Shown here: positions 23,557 to 32,203 of the stretch, one piece after another | Position numbering within the stretch: position 1 is the first letter of the stretch | Layout: each line of letters begins with the position of its first letter | From: Zhongshania sp. | GTDB taxonomy: Bacteria > Pseudomonadota > Gammaproteobacteria > Pseudomonadales > Spongiibacteraceae | Direction: 5' to 3' | DNA: 39,535 nt | NCBI GenBank assembly: GCA_018066965.1 | Contig: JAGPVP010000102.1 | Span: 1 to 39,535, forward strand | Translations under genes and position numbers: made by a program | Notes under the pieces: generated by a model | Database searches by the model: none | Seen by the model: the letters and a program-made list of their open reading frames with translations, nothing else | Told to the model about the DNA's origin: nothing

Positions 23557-23566
23557 TTGTATACAA
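23557..23566. promoter_or_regulatory. Palindrome TTGTATACAA (GntR-type operator candidate)
   Basis: A perfect 10-base palindrome of the form bound by many FCD-type GntR regulators. It lies 100 bases upstream of the hydrolase gene and about 260 upstream of leuA. No GntR gene is in the window. Confidence 0.4.
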
Positions 23567-23569
23567 AAT

Positions 23570-23597
23570 CGCCAATATAAACGCCTGTAAATTGGCG
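23570..23597. repeat. Inverted repeat CGCCAAT/ATTGGCG
   Basis: A 7-bp inverted repeat (23570-23576 and 23591-23597) with a 14-base loop, directly beside the TTGTATACAA palindrome. It could be part of the same control region. The rest of the 371-base gap between the hydrolase gene and leuA shows no gene and no leucine-rich leader peptide. Confidence 0.4.
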
Positions 23598-23828
23598 CGC
23601 GGCTAAATTTCCTTACTGTGATCCTCCCCGTGTTTGACGTTATCGGTGGCCTAAGTTCATTTACTGGCATTGGCATTTTTACCGACTTGGGTCTGCTTTA
23701 CGGATAAAAATCCACTGTGGATGGTGAAAAGAGCCAAGAACTCTCGCTCATGTCCGACTATAATTGCCGCATAGATTGCGCGGCTGCGGTTAGCTGGCGA
23801 CGAATAATGATGATTGCGGGAGTTTTTC

Positions 23829-25373
23829 ATGGCTAAAGATCGGCTGATTATTTTTGATACCACCCTTCGTGACGGCGAGCAGAGCCCAGGCGCGTCAATG
23901 ACGCGGGATGAAAAGGTGCGTATCGCAAAAATGCTGGAAAAAATGGGCGTCGATGTCATCGAGGCCGGTTTTGCCATTGCCAGTGTGGGTGATTTTGAGT
24001 CGGTGAGGGCGGTCGCTGAGGCAGTAAGGGGCAGCACAATATGCAGTTTGGCGCGTACCGGTGCAGAAGATATCGACCGCGCAGCAGAGGCTTTGCGCCC
24101 AGCGGAATCCGGTCGTATTCATACCTTTATAGCTACGTCGCCGATTCACATGGAATACAAACTGCGGATGGCCCCCGACAATGTGGTTGAGCGCGCAGTG
24201 GCGGCGGTAAAGCACGCACGTAATTTAATTGGCGATGTTGAGTTTTCCTGCGAAGACGCGTCGCGCTCTGAATACGACTTCCTATGCCGCATTATTGAGC
24301 AGGTTATCGACGCCGGCGCTCGCACTATAAACCTACCCGATACTGTCGGTTACGGTGAGCCTGGTGAATACGGTGCGATGGTTGCGCGTTTGATGAATTC
24401 AATTCCGAACGCGGACAAAGCCATTTTCTCTGTGCACTGCCATAATGATTTAGGGCTTGCCGTGGCGAATTCGCTGTCGGCGGTTATGCACGGTGCGCGG
24501 CAAGTGGAATGTACCATTAACGGTTTGGGCGAGCGTGCGGGTAATGCTTCGCTCGAAGAGCTGGTGATGGCGGTGCGTACCCGCGCAGATATATTTCCAG
24601 TTGAAGTCAGTGTAGATGCTACGCAAATTGTACCGACCTCGCGTTTAGTATCGTCGATTACTGGATTCCCAGTTCAGCCTAATAAGGCCATTGTGGGGGC
24701 GAATGCTTTTGCACATGAATCGGGTATTCATCAGGACGGCGTTTTAAAGCACCGCGAAACTTACGAAATTATGCGCGCCGAAGATGTAGGTTGGAATGCG
24801 AACAAATTGGTGTTGGGTAAGCATTCTGGTCGTGCTGCATTCAAAGCGAGGCTTGGGGAGCTGGGTATTACCTTAGATAACCAGGCAGCCTTGAATTTGG
24901 CATTTACCCGTTTTAAAGAGCTGGCAGATAAAAAGCACGAAATCTTTGATGAAGATTTACAAGCGTTAATGAGTGAGGTGCAGCCTGCTGAGCGGGAGTT
25001 GCGATATAGCTTTGCTGGTTTAGAAGCGATATCACGCACTGGTTCTAAGCCCCACGCCAATATAGAGCTCGTTATCGATGGCGAAACGCAACAGGCGTCT
25101 GCTGACGGCGATGGCCCCGTAGACGCGGCGTTTAAGGCTGTGGAAATGTTGGTGAGTAGTGGTGCCAATCTGTTGCTGTACTCGGTAAATGCCATCACCA
25201 GCGGCACAGATTCACAGGGTGAAGTGCAGGTGCGCTTGGAAAAAAACGGCACTATCGCTAACGGCAATGGCGCAGATACCGACATTATTGTGGCGTCCGT
25301 TAAGGCCTATCTCGATGCGTTGAATCTTTTAGACGCTGGTGTTCTAAAAGCTCATCCGCAGCGGGGCGTGTAA
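23829..25373 (+). CDS. leuA: 2-isopropylmalate synthase
   Basis: A 514-residue 2-isopropylmalate synthase, the first committed step of leucine synthesis: 2-oxoisovalerate plus acetyl-CoA gives 2-isopropylmalate. The N-terminal TIM-barrel motif is [18 protein letters not shown] (metal-binding Asp15), and the metal-binding HCHNDLG and [13 protein letters not shown] follow. [13 protein letters not shown] marks the linker region, and the C-terminal about 120 residues form the leucine-sensing allosteric domain ([26 protein letters not shown]). ATG 23829 has GGGAG about 7 bases upstream and is preferred to the TTG at 23814. leuB, leuC and leuD are not nearby. Its stop abuts the next start, so it heads the leuA-holD-rimI unit. 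Confidence 0.96.
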   Translation: MAKDRLIIFDTTLRDGEQSPGASMTRDEKVRIAKMLEKMGVDVIEAGFAIASVGDFESVRAVAEAVRGSTICSLARTGAEDIDRAAEALRPAESGRIHTFIATSPIHMEYKLRMAPDNVVERAVAAVKHARNLIGDVEFSCEDASRSEYDFLCRIIEQVIDAGARTINLPDTVGYGEPGEYGAMVARLMNSIPNADKAIFSVHCHNDLGLAVANSLSAVMHGARQVECTINGLGERAGNASLEELVMAVRTRADIFPVEVSVDATQIVPTSRLVSSITGFPVQPNKAIVGANAFAHESGIHQDGVLKHRETYEIMRAEDVGWNANKLVLGKHSGRAAFKARLGELGITLDNQAALNLAFTRFKELADKKHEIFDEDLQALMSEVQPAERELRYSFAGLEAISRTGSKPHANIELVIDGETQQASADGDGPVDAAFKAVEMLVSSGANLLLYSVNAITSGTDSQGEVQVRLEKNGTIANGNGADTDIIVASVKAYLDALNLLDAGVLKAHPQRGV

Positions 25374-26222
25374 GTGAACGAAGCACGGCGCTTAGATTAT
25401 TTGCAGGCGATGGGCGTAGACAGCTACGTGCCTCGTTTTGTACTAGACGGTGCGGCCGCGTCGCCACTGTGCGAGATGGAGTTTTTGTCAGCGGAGTACG
25501 ACGAAGCCGAATCGGGCACGGCAGAACGCTATGACAGCGATAGCGACGGGAATGAAACCTACGATATTGAAAGTGAATACCAAAGTCTAAGCGGGCAGCG
25601 AGACAGTCAAAACGCTGCTGCGCCGCTAGCGCTGGAAAAGGGCCAGAACCGGTCGCGTATTGCGTCTGAGCTCGAAGGTTTAAACTTAGATGGTAAATCG
25701 CAGGCGCGACCCGCACCGTTAAGAAAAGATGATCCAGATGCCGTGGCAAATGGGGCGCAAGCTAATCCGGCCTTTAATGTCGATTTGGTTGGCACCGGCA
25801 TTGGGGTGTTATTTGTGGCGGACACCAGCGCCAAACCGCTTAATCCTGCTGAAAAGCGCTTACTGGCGAATATTGCGCTTGCCATTAAAACCCACCGTAA
25901 ACTCGATACAGCGCCGACGTTTTCTAGCGCTAAATTTCAGTGGCCAGTGCTTAAAACCTCGGGGTTTGCGCAGGGTGAAAATGCGGCCAAAGATGCCTTG
26001 CTAGGTAATGTAATGGCCCATGCGGAGCGTCAAAATGCGCAATGCGTGATTGTGTTTGGCGATGAAATAAAAGCGTATTTCGATCACGCCATCTTGTCGT
26101 CGGCTGGTTTGGCCGCGATATTTAGCGCTGCGCCCTCAGCAATGCTGGAGGATGGCGGTTTAAAAGCCTCACTTTGGCAGCAATTGCGCAGCCATTCGTT
26201 TATAAGCCAAGGTGCCGAATAA
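25374..26222 (+). CDS. HolD-like protein (DNA polymerase III psi subunit-like), enlarged
   Basis: A 282-residue protein of low overall conservation. Position and both ends point to HolD, the psi subunit of the clamp loader, which links chi/SSB to the gamma complex. E. coli has holD directly before rimI, as here. The N-terminus (RRLDYLQAMGVDSYVPR) resembles the E. coli psi start (RRDWQLQQLGITQWSLRR), and the end (LKASLWQQLRSH) resembles ARAALWQQICTY. The middle IGVLFVADTSAKPLNPAEKRLLANIALA fits the psi core strand/helix. Between residues about 45 and 130 there is an acidic, low-complexity insertion that E. coli psi (137 residues) lacks. The start is GTG immediately after the leuA TAA, so reinitiation is likely. 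The homology rests on memory of the E. coli protein and needs a profile search. Confidence 0.6.
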   Translation: MNEARRLDYLQAMGVDSYVPRFVLDGAAASPLCEMEFLSAEYDEAESGTAERYDSDSDGNETYDIESEYQSLSGQRDSQNAAAPLALEKGQNRSRIASELEGLNLDGKSQARPAPLRKDDPDAVANGAQANPAFNVDLVGTGIGVLFVADTSAKPLNPAEKRLLANIALAIKTHRKLDTAPTFSSAKFQWPVLKTSGFAQGENAAKDALLGNVMAHAERQNAQCVIVFGDEIKAYFDHAILSSAGLAAIFSAAPSAMLEDGGLKASLWQQLRSHSFISQGAE

Positions 26223-26226
26223 CATC

Positions 26227-26673
26227 ATGCCTCGTGTCGCTATGCTTGGTATTCACCACCTTGAACACTGCTTATTAATAGAAACCCGCTCAGACCCGCA
26301 TCCTTGGGGGCGGGTAAATTGGTTGCGTAGCCTTCGCGATGACCATTGTCTTGGTTATTGGCAAGACAATGAGTTGTTGGCGATCAGTGCGTATACCTTG
26401 GTTTTAGATGAAGTTAGCCTGCTGAATATTGTGGTCGACACCGATAGCCGTGGCAGTGGTGTAGGGCGGCATTTACTGACCGAAGGGCTTGAGTGGATGC
26501 AACAATTCGGCGGCCAACGCTGCTTGCTTGAGGTGCGGGTATCCAATACCGTAGCGCGGGCCTTGTATAGTAAGCTGGGGTTTGCTGAAGACGGCATTCG
26601 TAAAAAATATTATCCACTTGGCGACGGGCATGAAGACGCGGTATTGATGTCGGCCGATTTGCCGTTGCTGTAA
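26227..26673 (+). CDS. rimI: Ribosomal protein S18-alanine N-acetyltransferase
   Basis: A 148-residue GNAT acetyltransferase that acetylates the N-terminal alanine of ribosomal protein S18. The acetyl-CoA site is IVVDTDSRGSGVGRHLL (R-x-x-G-x-G/A pattern), preceded by the core strand LDEVSLLNI, and the end LEVRVSNTVARALYSKLGF is the RimI signature. The C-terminus (IRKKYYPLGDGHEDAVLMS) also matches RimI. The open frame can be extended to GTG 26212, which overlaps the holD-like stop, but ATG 26227 gives the normal N-terminus and has AGGTG about 12 bases upstream. It is the third gene of the leuA unit. Confidence 0.9.
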   Translation: MPRVAMLGIHHLEHCLLIETRSDPHPWGRVNWLRSLRDDHCLGYWQDNELLAISAYTLVLDEVSLLNIVVDTDSRGSGVGRHLLTEGLEWMQQFGGQRCLLEVRVSNTVARALYSKLGFAEDGIRKKYYPLGDGHEDAVLMSADLPLL

Positions 26674-26717
26674 ATGGTATAAATCCACACGCTTAGCGAA
26701 ATATCGAGATAGAAATT

Positions 26718-27125
26718 ATGCAAGAAGTTGAGTCTGATTGGTGGTTCATTGGTTTGCCTGAAGAATGGCGCACCGAGCAGGATGAAGACAGTATTCTGAT
26801 CTTTGATCAGGACGAATTAGGCTGCATTAGCTTGAGTAGTTTACAGGCCAAGCACGGCAAAGCGGCGACTGAAAAAGACCTTTTGGCATTGATGGATGAG
26901 GTCGGCATATCGGTCAGTAGCGGCAAATCTTGCAAAATTGGTGATGATTATCGTGGCTGGGAGTTTGAAACTGTCGAAGAAGGAGACTATATTCGCGAAT
27001 GGTTCTTATACGGCGGTGGTCATTTACTACTTGTGAGCTACGCTTGCGCAGAAGACGATCGAGATATGGATCGCGCTGCGGTAGATCAAATTTTAGATAC
27101 GCTGCGCCTAAAAGGCGATGAATAA
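26718..27125 (+). CDS. Conserved-looking small protein, unknown function
   Basis: A 135-residue acidic, cytosolic protein with no signal peptide or membrane segment. It has an alpha/beta pattern with several aromatic strands (WWFIGLPEEW, DSILIFDQDELGCISLS, YRGWEFETVEEGDYIREWFL, HLLLVSYAC) and a C-terminal helix (AAVDQILDTLRL). The fold pattern is reminiscent of PsbP/Mog1-like single-domain proteins, which is a guess. It follows rimI by 44 bases and probably shares its transcript. I do not recognise the family. Confidence 0.65.
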   Translation: MQEVESDWWFIGLPEEWRTEQDEDSILIFDQDELGCISLSSLQAKHGKAATEKDLLALMDEVGISVSSGKSCKIGDDYRGWEFETVEEGDYIREWFLYGGGHLLLVSYACAEDDRDMDRAAVDQILDTLRLKGDE

Positions 27126-27215
27126 ACGGATTTTGCATAAATGTTGAACAAGTCGGCAGTTTCGCCAAGATGGCCATGATAACTTCCGCTTAATTACTTT
27201 GTTAGGCATAACGTA

Positions 27216-28142
27216 ATGATGAAAATAATGATAACGCTAGTTTTGTCCCTCATGTTGTCGCCAGCTATGGCTGCAGGGGCGGCACCAGCAAAGCTGGGTC
27301 ATAATCCCGCGAACTTGCAGTTGGCCTCGGTCAGCGCGATGGTGGTAGATGCCGACACCGGTGAAGTGGTGTATCAAAAGTATTCCGATATTGTGAAACC
27401 CATGGCCTCGCTAACCAAAGTAATGACGGCGATGGTGGTGTTGGATTCTAAACAGTCTTTGCGCGATATCATTCGTTTTTCGCAAGCTGATCGTAAAGCG
27501 ATAAATAACTATTACTCTCGTATTCGAGTTGATTCAGAATTGCCCCGTGGCGAAGTGCTCCGTTTAGCGCTGATGTCATCAGAGAATCTTGCTGCGGCAT
27601 CGTTAGCTAGAAACTTCCCAGGTGGTACGACGGCCTTTGTTGCCAAAATGAATGCCAAGGCCAAAGCGCTTGGTATGAAAAATACCCATTATGTCGATAG
27701 CAGTGGTCTCTCGCATCACAATGTGTCGACGGCGGCAGATTTGGTGAAGTTGGTTGGCGCGGCTGCCAAGTACCCAGAAATTGCAGAGTATTCTACAACG
27801 GCGACCCATACCGCCAACTTCAGTCGGCCGAATTACCGCCTTGCTTATGTCAATACCAATTCACTGGTGCGTTATAAGCGCTGGGATGTGGCAATGAGCA
27901 AAACGGGTTATCTGAACGAGGCTGGCCGGTGTTTAGTTATGAAGGCCAACGTTGATGGCAGGTCATTATTATTCGTGATGTTAGATTCGTTTGGCAAAAC
28001 CAGCCCTATTGGCGATGCCGGTCGTATCAAACGCTGGTTAGAGTCTGGTAAGGGCGGCACTGTCGCCAGTGCGGCACAGGTTTACCAAAAGAAGAAGGTG
28101 TCTGAATATCTTGCCGGGAGAACCACTGCAAGTATTCGCTAG
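27216..28142 (+). CDS. pbpG: D-alanyl-D-alanine endopeptidase (PBP7-like)
   Basis: A 308-residue serine peptidase of the S11 family that cleaves D-Ala-meso-DAP cross-links in periplasmic peptidoglycan. The signal peptide is MMKIMITLVLSLMLSPAMAA. All three active-site motifs are present: SLTK (Ser65-Lys68), SEN (Ser122-Asn124) and KTG (229-231). The length matches E. coli PBP7 (about 310 residues) and it lacks the C-terminal amphipathic anchor of PBP5/6. ATG 27219 is an alternative start one codon later. A strong terminator follows 22 bases after the stop, ending this transcription unit. Confidence 0.9.
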   Translation: MMKIMITLVLSLMLSPAMAAGAAPAKLGHNPANLQLASVSAMVVDADTGEVVYQKYSDIVKPMASLTKVMTAMVVLDSKQSLRDIIRFSQADRKAINNYYSRIRVDSELPRGEVLRLALMSSENLAAASLARNFPGGTTAFVAKMNAKAKALGMKNTHYVDSSGLSHHNVSTAADLVKLVGAAAKYPEIAEYSTTATHTANFSRPNYRLAYVNTNSLVRYKRWDVAMSKTGYLNEAGRCLVMKANVDGRSLLFVMLDSFGKTSPIGDAGRIKRWLESGKGGTVASAAQVYQKKKVSEYLAGRTTASIR

Positions 28143-28164
28143 CACGTTAAAAGTGCTTAAATTT

Positions 28165-28201
28165 AAGGGCCTTCCTGCTTGCAGGAAGGCCCTTCTTGTT
28201 T
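28165..28201 (+). terminator. Rho-independent terminator after pbpG
   Basis: AAGGGCCTTCCTGC (28165-28178) and GCAGGAAGGCCCTT (28181-28194) form a perfect 14-bp stem around only TT, followed by CTTGTTTTT. This is one of the strongest hairpins in the window. Confidence 0.88.
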
Positions 28202-28237
28202 TTATGTGTAGATAAAATTGATAAGGGTTTTTTAGCA

Positions 28238-28681
28238 ATGAACTTGGATTGGGAAGTTAGCACCGAGGCGAACGGAAGCCTTGTAAAATGCGCCTACCGT
28301 GCGGAAAGCGTAGCTCAACTAGACGCAGAGCTAGAACTGCTCATTATTGCCTGTGTCGATAAAGCGGTCAGTTTAATGCCTCAAAATATCGATGATGATT
28401 CCCAGTATTTACTATTTGAATTCGACAGCAGCGACACCTTGCGTATTGTGATGACAGATAACAGCAAGCAGCAGGAATCGGGGCATCGCGTCGCCTGCGA
28501 TATGTCGGCACTGACGCCTTACCTCGCGCAATCTAGCTATTGGAAGTTTAAAGATGAACGTTTCGCCGACATTGTTAAATACTGTATTCGCGATTATTTA
28601 ACAACCTGTGGTGCGTTTATGCGCTATTCCTTGGTGGCGACATTCTCTGAGGGCGACCGCGCTAGAACCGAGCTTCTATAG
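28238..28681 (+). CDS. Hypothetical protein
   Basis: A 147-residue soluble, acidic protein. ATG 28238 is preferred over a longer frame opening at 28196, because that start would lie inside the terminator and AAGGG sits about 10 bases before 28238. Predicted alternation of strands and helices is visible (SLVKCAYRAESVAQLDAELELLII, YLLFEFDSSDTLRIVMTD, FADIVKYCIRDYLTTC). There is no signal peptide, membrane segment or known motif. It may start the unit that includes the GyrI-like gene 40 bases downstream. Function unknown. Confidence 0.6.
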   Translation: MNLDWEVSTEANGSLVKCAYRAESVAQLDAELELLIIACVDKAVSLMPQNIDDDSQYLLFEFDSSDTLRIVMTDNSKQQESGHRVACDMSALTPYLAQSSYWKFKDERFADIVKYCIRDYLTTCGAFMRYSLVATFSEGDRARTELL

Positions 28682-28721
28682 CACCGTGGTAGGGAGCGCG
28701 CTATGAGTGGGGGTAATGAGC

Positions 28722-29195
28722 ATGGCCGAAATACAGGTCAGCATTGTTGATTTTCCAGAGACAAAGGTCGCCGTGCTCGAGTACATCGGGTCACCGAAAT
28801 TAGAGCATGAGGCAGTGGCAAGATTTGTCGCTTGGCGTAAATTAAATGGCTTACCGCCATCAGCCCTGCACCGAAGTTACGGTGTGCATTACAACGACCC
28901 GCGCAGTGCGCCGGTGGGCGAATATCGGGTGGATCTCTGCGTATCCGTGTCAGAAGACGTGCCCGCGAATGAAATGGGCGTGCTCAATAAAATTATTTCT
29001 GCACGTCGTTGCGCCGTGGCGCGCCATATTGGCTCGCGTGACAACGTTGTGGCCGCCGCGTATTTGTATGAACAGTGGCTGCCGCAAAGCGGTGAACAAC
29101 AGAGTGATTTCCCCCTATTTTTCCATTATGTGAATGTCGGACCACATATAGCGGTGCAAGATATGTTGACTGACGTATATCTACCTCTGCGCTAA
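28722..29195 (+). CDS. GyrI-like domain protein (SbmC-type)
   Basis: A 157-residue single-domain protein of the GyrI-like/SOUL-type ligand-binding fold. It has the family pattern: VSIVDFPETKVAVLEYIGSP at the start, a middle HRSYGVHYNDP segment, then YRVDLCVSV, CAVARHIGSRDNV and DFPLFFHYVNVGP. E. coli SbmC protects gyrase, and other members bind small cationic or hydrophobic ligands. There is no AraC DNA-binding domain here, so it is a stand-alone sensor/binder. ATG 28722 is preferred over GTG 28707 and ATG 28716: GGGGG ends 8 bases before it. The ligand is unknown. Confidence 0.8.
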   Translation: MAEIQVSIVDFPETKVAVLEYIGSPKLEHEAVARFVAWRKLNGLPPSALHRSYGVHYNDPRSAPVGEYRVDLCVSVSEDVPANEMGVLNKIISARRCAVARHIGSRDNVVAAAYLYEQWLPQSGEQQSDFPLFFHYVNVGPHIAVQDMLTDVYLPLR

Positions 29196-29272
29196 ATTCG
29201 GCATGCTAGCGTGTACTTGGCCGATTTAAAGCTGAATAAAGGCCTGTGGCGATTTGCAGGAAGGAGGTGTAG

Positions 29273-29908
29273 ATGAAGCTAGTTTCGATTAATCGAGCAC
29301 AAAAGCAGCAGCTAGAATTTGATGGCAAAATGGTTGATACCGGCTTGTTTAAAGCGCCGGTTTCCTCGTCGATCTATCTAAGTCGCAGCGGTGTTGAAGG
29401 TGACACTATTGTTGATCTTAGCGTTCACGGCGGTGCAGATCAGGCGGTGTATCTTTACAGCACAGAGGATTATCAGTGGTGGTCAGGAATCTTAGATCGG
29501 GTTTTGCCACCCGGTACGTTTGGTGAAAATTTAACGACCGGAGGTCTAGATTTGCGGGAATTAGTCATTGGTGATCGGCTGATGATAGGCAATACCATTC
29601 TCGAAATTTCGGCGCCCCGTACCCCTTGTTTTAAGTTGGCGGTACGCATGGGCGATAGTAGCTTTGCCAAACAGTTTGTGCGCGCGTCGCGGCCCGGTGC
29701 TTACGCGCGAGTACTGCGAGATGGCAATATTCGCGCTGGCGAGCCCTTAATATTAGTCAAAACCGCCGCAGACTATGCAGGCGTAGTCGATGTGTTTGAT
29801 CTTTGGCACGCCAAACAGCGGTCGCCACAGCTTATTCGCAAGGCATTGGCCTCGCCAATCTCGCGCTATCACCGCAGTGTTATCCAGAGTTGGTTAATTA
29901 CTGAGTGA
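29273..29908 (+). CDS. MOSC domain protein (YiiM-like)
   Basis: A 211-residue MOSC (molybdenum cofactor sulfurase C-terminal) domain protein of the YiiM type. Visible motifs are GDTIVDLSVHGGADQAVYLY, the family's HGG core, PPGTFGENLTTGGLDL, and SAPRTPCFKL with the conserved Cys119 thought to act on Moco-bound ligands. YiiM of E. coli reduces N-hydroxylated compounds using molybdenum cofactor. The C-terminal helical part ends in SRYHRSVIQSWL. A strong ribosome site (AAGGAGG) precedes the ATG by about 6 bases. No Moco synthesis gene is nearby. Confidence 0.87.
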   Translation: MKLVSINRAQKQQLEFDGKMVDTGLFKAPVSSSIYLSRSGVEGDTIVDLSVHGGADQAVYLYSTEDYQWWSGILDRVLPPGTFGENLTTGGLDLRELVIGDRLMIGNTILEISAPRTPCFKLAVRMGDSSFAKQFVRASRPGAYARVLRDGNIRAGEPLILVKTAADYAGVVDVFDLWHAKQRSPQLIRKALASPISRYHRSVIQSWLITE

Positions 29909-29990
29909 TTACGGTTTTATAACGGCCACGTTTACCCAAAGTCCGTCTGCTTAACGTACAATAGCGTCTTTGATAGATAAGGCGCGTTCA

Positions 29991-30926
29991 ATGGCGATTC
30001 AGTGGTACCCGGGGCATATGCACAAAGCACAAAAGGCGATCGCCGAAGTGCTGCCGCAGGTTGACCTGCTGATTGAGGTGCTGGATGCTCGGATTCCCAG
30101 TTCTAGCGAAAATCCCGCCATCGCCAAATTACGCAAAGATAAGCCCTGCATTAAAGTATTGAGCAAAGCCGACTTGGCCGACCCTAAGGTGACGGCAGAG
30201 TGGCAGGCCTATCTTGAACAAGATCGTGGCGTAAAGTCCTTCACTACCACCACCGATGATCCGAACAAAATAAAGCAGCTGATTGGGCTGTGCCGTAAAA
30301 TGTTTCCCGCCAAAGACGCGAGCTTAAAAACCATTAACACAATGATTGTCGGTATTCCCAATGTGGGTAAATCGACGTTAATCAATATATTGGCCGACCG
30401 AATAATTGCAAAAACCGGCAATGAACCCGCCGTAACAAAAAGTCAGCAGCGAATTAATTTGGGCAGCGGTATTGTGCTGTTCGATACACCGGGCATTCTG
30501 TGGCCAAAAATTGAAAACCCCAATAGTAGTTATCGCCTTGCAGTAACTGGGGCGATTAAAAACACCGCTATGGAATATGACGACGTGGGTTTTTACGCCG
30601 CAGAATACTTAATAAAGGCCTACCCAGAGTTGCTTAAAGCTCGTTATCAGCTCGATAGTATTCCGGATACTGAATTGGCCTTTCTCGAAGCCGCAGCATT
30701 ACGTCGTGGCGCGCTCAGCGCGGGCGGCCGTATTAATCTACATAAAATATGTGAATTGCTTATTAATGAATTGCGTGCGGGCACATTGGGGCGTATTAGC
30801 CTTGAAACTCCTGCGATGATTGAACGTGAGAATATTGCTGTCGCGGAAGCGAAGGCAAAAAAAGAGGCTGACAATGAGGCGCGTAAACGCCGATTTAAAG
30901 ATGGCTCTCGTCGTACCGATAATTGA
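29991..30926 (+). CDS. ylqF: Ribosome biogenesis GTPase YlqF/RbgA
   Basis: A 311-residue circularly permuted GTPase. The G motifs are in the permuted order: G4 as SKAD (58-61), then G1 GIPNVGKSTL (121-130) and G3 DTPGI (165-169). The typical N-terminus MAIQWYPGHMHKAQ is complete. The usual G4 sequence is NKxD, so the leading Ser is a small variation seen in some homologues. The C-terminal domain has the ANTAR-like helical part (LRRGALSAGGRINLHKICE). In Bacillus, RbgA acts late in 50S assembly; gammaproteobacterial copies are less studied. ATG 29991 is chosen over TTG 29970, since AAGG lies about 9 bases upstream. Confidence 0.9.
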   Translation: MAIQWYPGHMHKAQKAIAEVLPQVDLLIEVLDARIPSSSENPAIAKLRKDKPCIKVLSKADLADPKVTAEWQAYLEQDRGVKSFTTTTDDPNKIKQLIGLCRKMFPAKDASLKTINTMIVGIPNVGKSTLINILADRIIAKTGNEPAVTKSQQRINLGSGIVLFDTPGILWPKIENPNSSYRLAVTGAIKNTAMEYDDVGFYAAEYLIKAYPELLKARYQLDSIPDTELAFLEAAALRRGALSAGGRINLHKICELLINELRAGTLGRISLETPAMIERENIAVAEAKAKKEADNEARKRRFKDGSRRTDN

Positions 30927-30953
30927 TTTATAAGACCGTAATAGGAAAGCAGA

Positions 30954-31430
30954 ATGGTAAATAATGATGTGTTGCGCCGAGTGCGCTACACCTTCGATTT
31001 TAATGATTCGAAAATGATGGCAATTTACGGCTTGGCTGACCACCATGTTTCGCGAGAAGAAGTGAGTGCGTGGTTAAAAAAGGAAGGCGATGATGGTTAC
31101 GAAGAGTGCAGCGACTTGCTGCTGGCCGCCTTCTTGAATGGTTTAATTGTTGATATGCGCGGCGCCAAAGACGGCCCCAAACCAGCCACGGAAAAGCGCT
31201 TAACGAACAATATGACGTTTATGAAATTAAAAATCGCATTGAGCTTAAAGGCAGAAGATGTGATGGCAATTTTAGAGTTGGCTGGTTTTAAAATGAGTAA
31301 ACACGAGTTGAGTGCTTTTTTCCGTAAGCCAGATCACAAGCATTATCGTGAGTGTAAAGATCAAATTCTGCGGAATTTTCTTAAAGGTTTACAGCTAAAA
31401 TATCGTGGCACTGATGATGAAGCGGATTAA
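30954..31430 (+). CDS. DUF1456 family protein (YehS-like)
   Basis: A 158-residue protein made of two tandem DUF1456 repeats. The first is NNDVLRRVRYTFDFNDSKMM with VSREEVSAWLKKEGDDGYEEC, and the second is NNMTFMKLKIALSLKAEDVM with MSKHELSAFFRKPDHKHYREC. Each ends in a CxDxLLxxFLxGL-type helix. The E. coli homologue is YehS; no function is established, but the pairwise arrangement suggests a binding protein. It follows the RbgA-type GTPase by 27 bases and is probably co-transcribed. Convergent with piuC 38 bases downstream. Confidence 0.87.
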   Translation: MVNNDVLRRVRYTFDFNDSKMMAIYGLADHHVSREEVSAWLKKEGDDGYEECSDLLLAAFLNGLIVDMRGAKDGPKPATEKRLTNNMTFMKLKIALSLKAEDVMAILELAGFKMSKHELSAFFRKPDHKHYRECKDQILRNFLKGLQLKYRGTDDEAD

Positions 31431-31468
31431 TTCTTAAGATAAAAAATAGAGTCTGGGCCCTGCCAAGA

Positions 31469-32149
31469 TTAGGTTTGTGCCCACTGTCTTAGCAAATTGT
31501 GATACACCCCAGTGAGTTGAATGATGGCGGGGTGGTCTTCGTTGCCTTGGCTTAAATTCTGAATACTCATGTCCATATCGTATAGCAGGGTGCGTTTTTC
31601 ATCGCTAGCGACCATGCTTTGCAACCAAAAGAATGAGGCTAAGCGGCGGCCCTTAGTGACCGGCGTGACGCGGTGTAAGCTGGTGGACGGGTATAAAATC
31701 ATGTCGCCGGCGTCTAATTTAATGCTCTGAGTCCCGTAGGTATCCTCAATCACCAGCTCGCCGCCATCGTATTCATCTGGCTCTGACAAGAAAAGTGTCA
31801 TCGATAAATCCGTTCGTACTTTTATCGCTGTGCCTTTCACCTGCCGAATGGCGTTGTCTACGTGCACACCAAAGGAATGACCGCCCTGATAGCAATTAAA
31901 TAACGGTGGAAAAATTTTCAGTGGCAGCGCGGCCGACATAAATAAATTACTGTTGGCCAGAGCAGCTAAAATAATGTCGCCTAGTTGATTGGCGGCCTCT
32001 GAGTGCTCTGCAAGCTGGATATTATTTTTGTTTCTTGCTGATTGATAACCCGCAGTGACTTTGCCATCTACCCAGTCTGCCGCTTCTAATATGCTGCGGC
32101 AGTGGGTCACTTCTGCTTTGCTGAGCAGCGCGGGTATTTTAACTAGCAT
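31469..32149 (-). CDS. piuC: Fe(II)/2-oxoglutarate-dependent hydroxylase PiuC (PKHD-type)
   Basis: A 226-residue PKHD-type dioxygenase related to E. coli YbiX and Pseudomonas PiuC. The iron triad is His96 and Asp98 (FGVHVDNAI) and His159 ([10 protein letters not shown]), with the 2-oxoglutarate-binding Arg in [10 protein letters not shown]. These enzymes sit next to catecholate/xenosiderophore receptors and are iron-regulated, but their substrate is not firmly known. AAGGG lies about 9 bases before the ATG. It lies downstream of the TonB-dependent receptor gene on the same strand; a terminator between them ends only about 20 bases before this start. Confidence 0.88.
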   Translation of the reverse strand: MLVKIPALLSKAEVTHCRSILEAADWVDGKVTAGYQSARNKNNIQLAEHSEAANQLGDIILAALANSNLFMSAALPLKIFPPLFNCYQGGHSFGVHVDNAIRQVKGTAIKVRTDLSMTLFLSEPDEYDGGELVIEDTYGTQSIKLDAGDMILYPSTSLHRVTPVTKGRRLASFFWLQSMVASDEKRTLLYDMDMSIQNLSQGNEDHPAIIQLTGVYHNLLRQWAQT

Positions 32150-32171
32150 GTGAATAGCCCTTTAACGAAAA

Positions 32172-32191
32172 CGCCCCGCAATGGCGGGGCG
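32172..32191 (-). terminator. Rho-independent terminator between receptor and piuC
   Basis: On the minus strand, CGCCCCGC and GCGGGGCG (32191-32184 and 32179-32172) form an 8-bp GC stem with a 4-base loop, followed by TTTTCGTT. It would reduce read-through from the receptor gene into piuC. Confidence 0.8.
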
Positions 32192-32203
32192 ATAGTTTCC
32201 CTG

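Noticed and set aside
23458..23828. A leucine-rich leader peptide or attenuator upstream of leuA
   Set aside because: No short frame with clustered Leu codons or terminator/antiterminator pair is visible.
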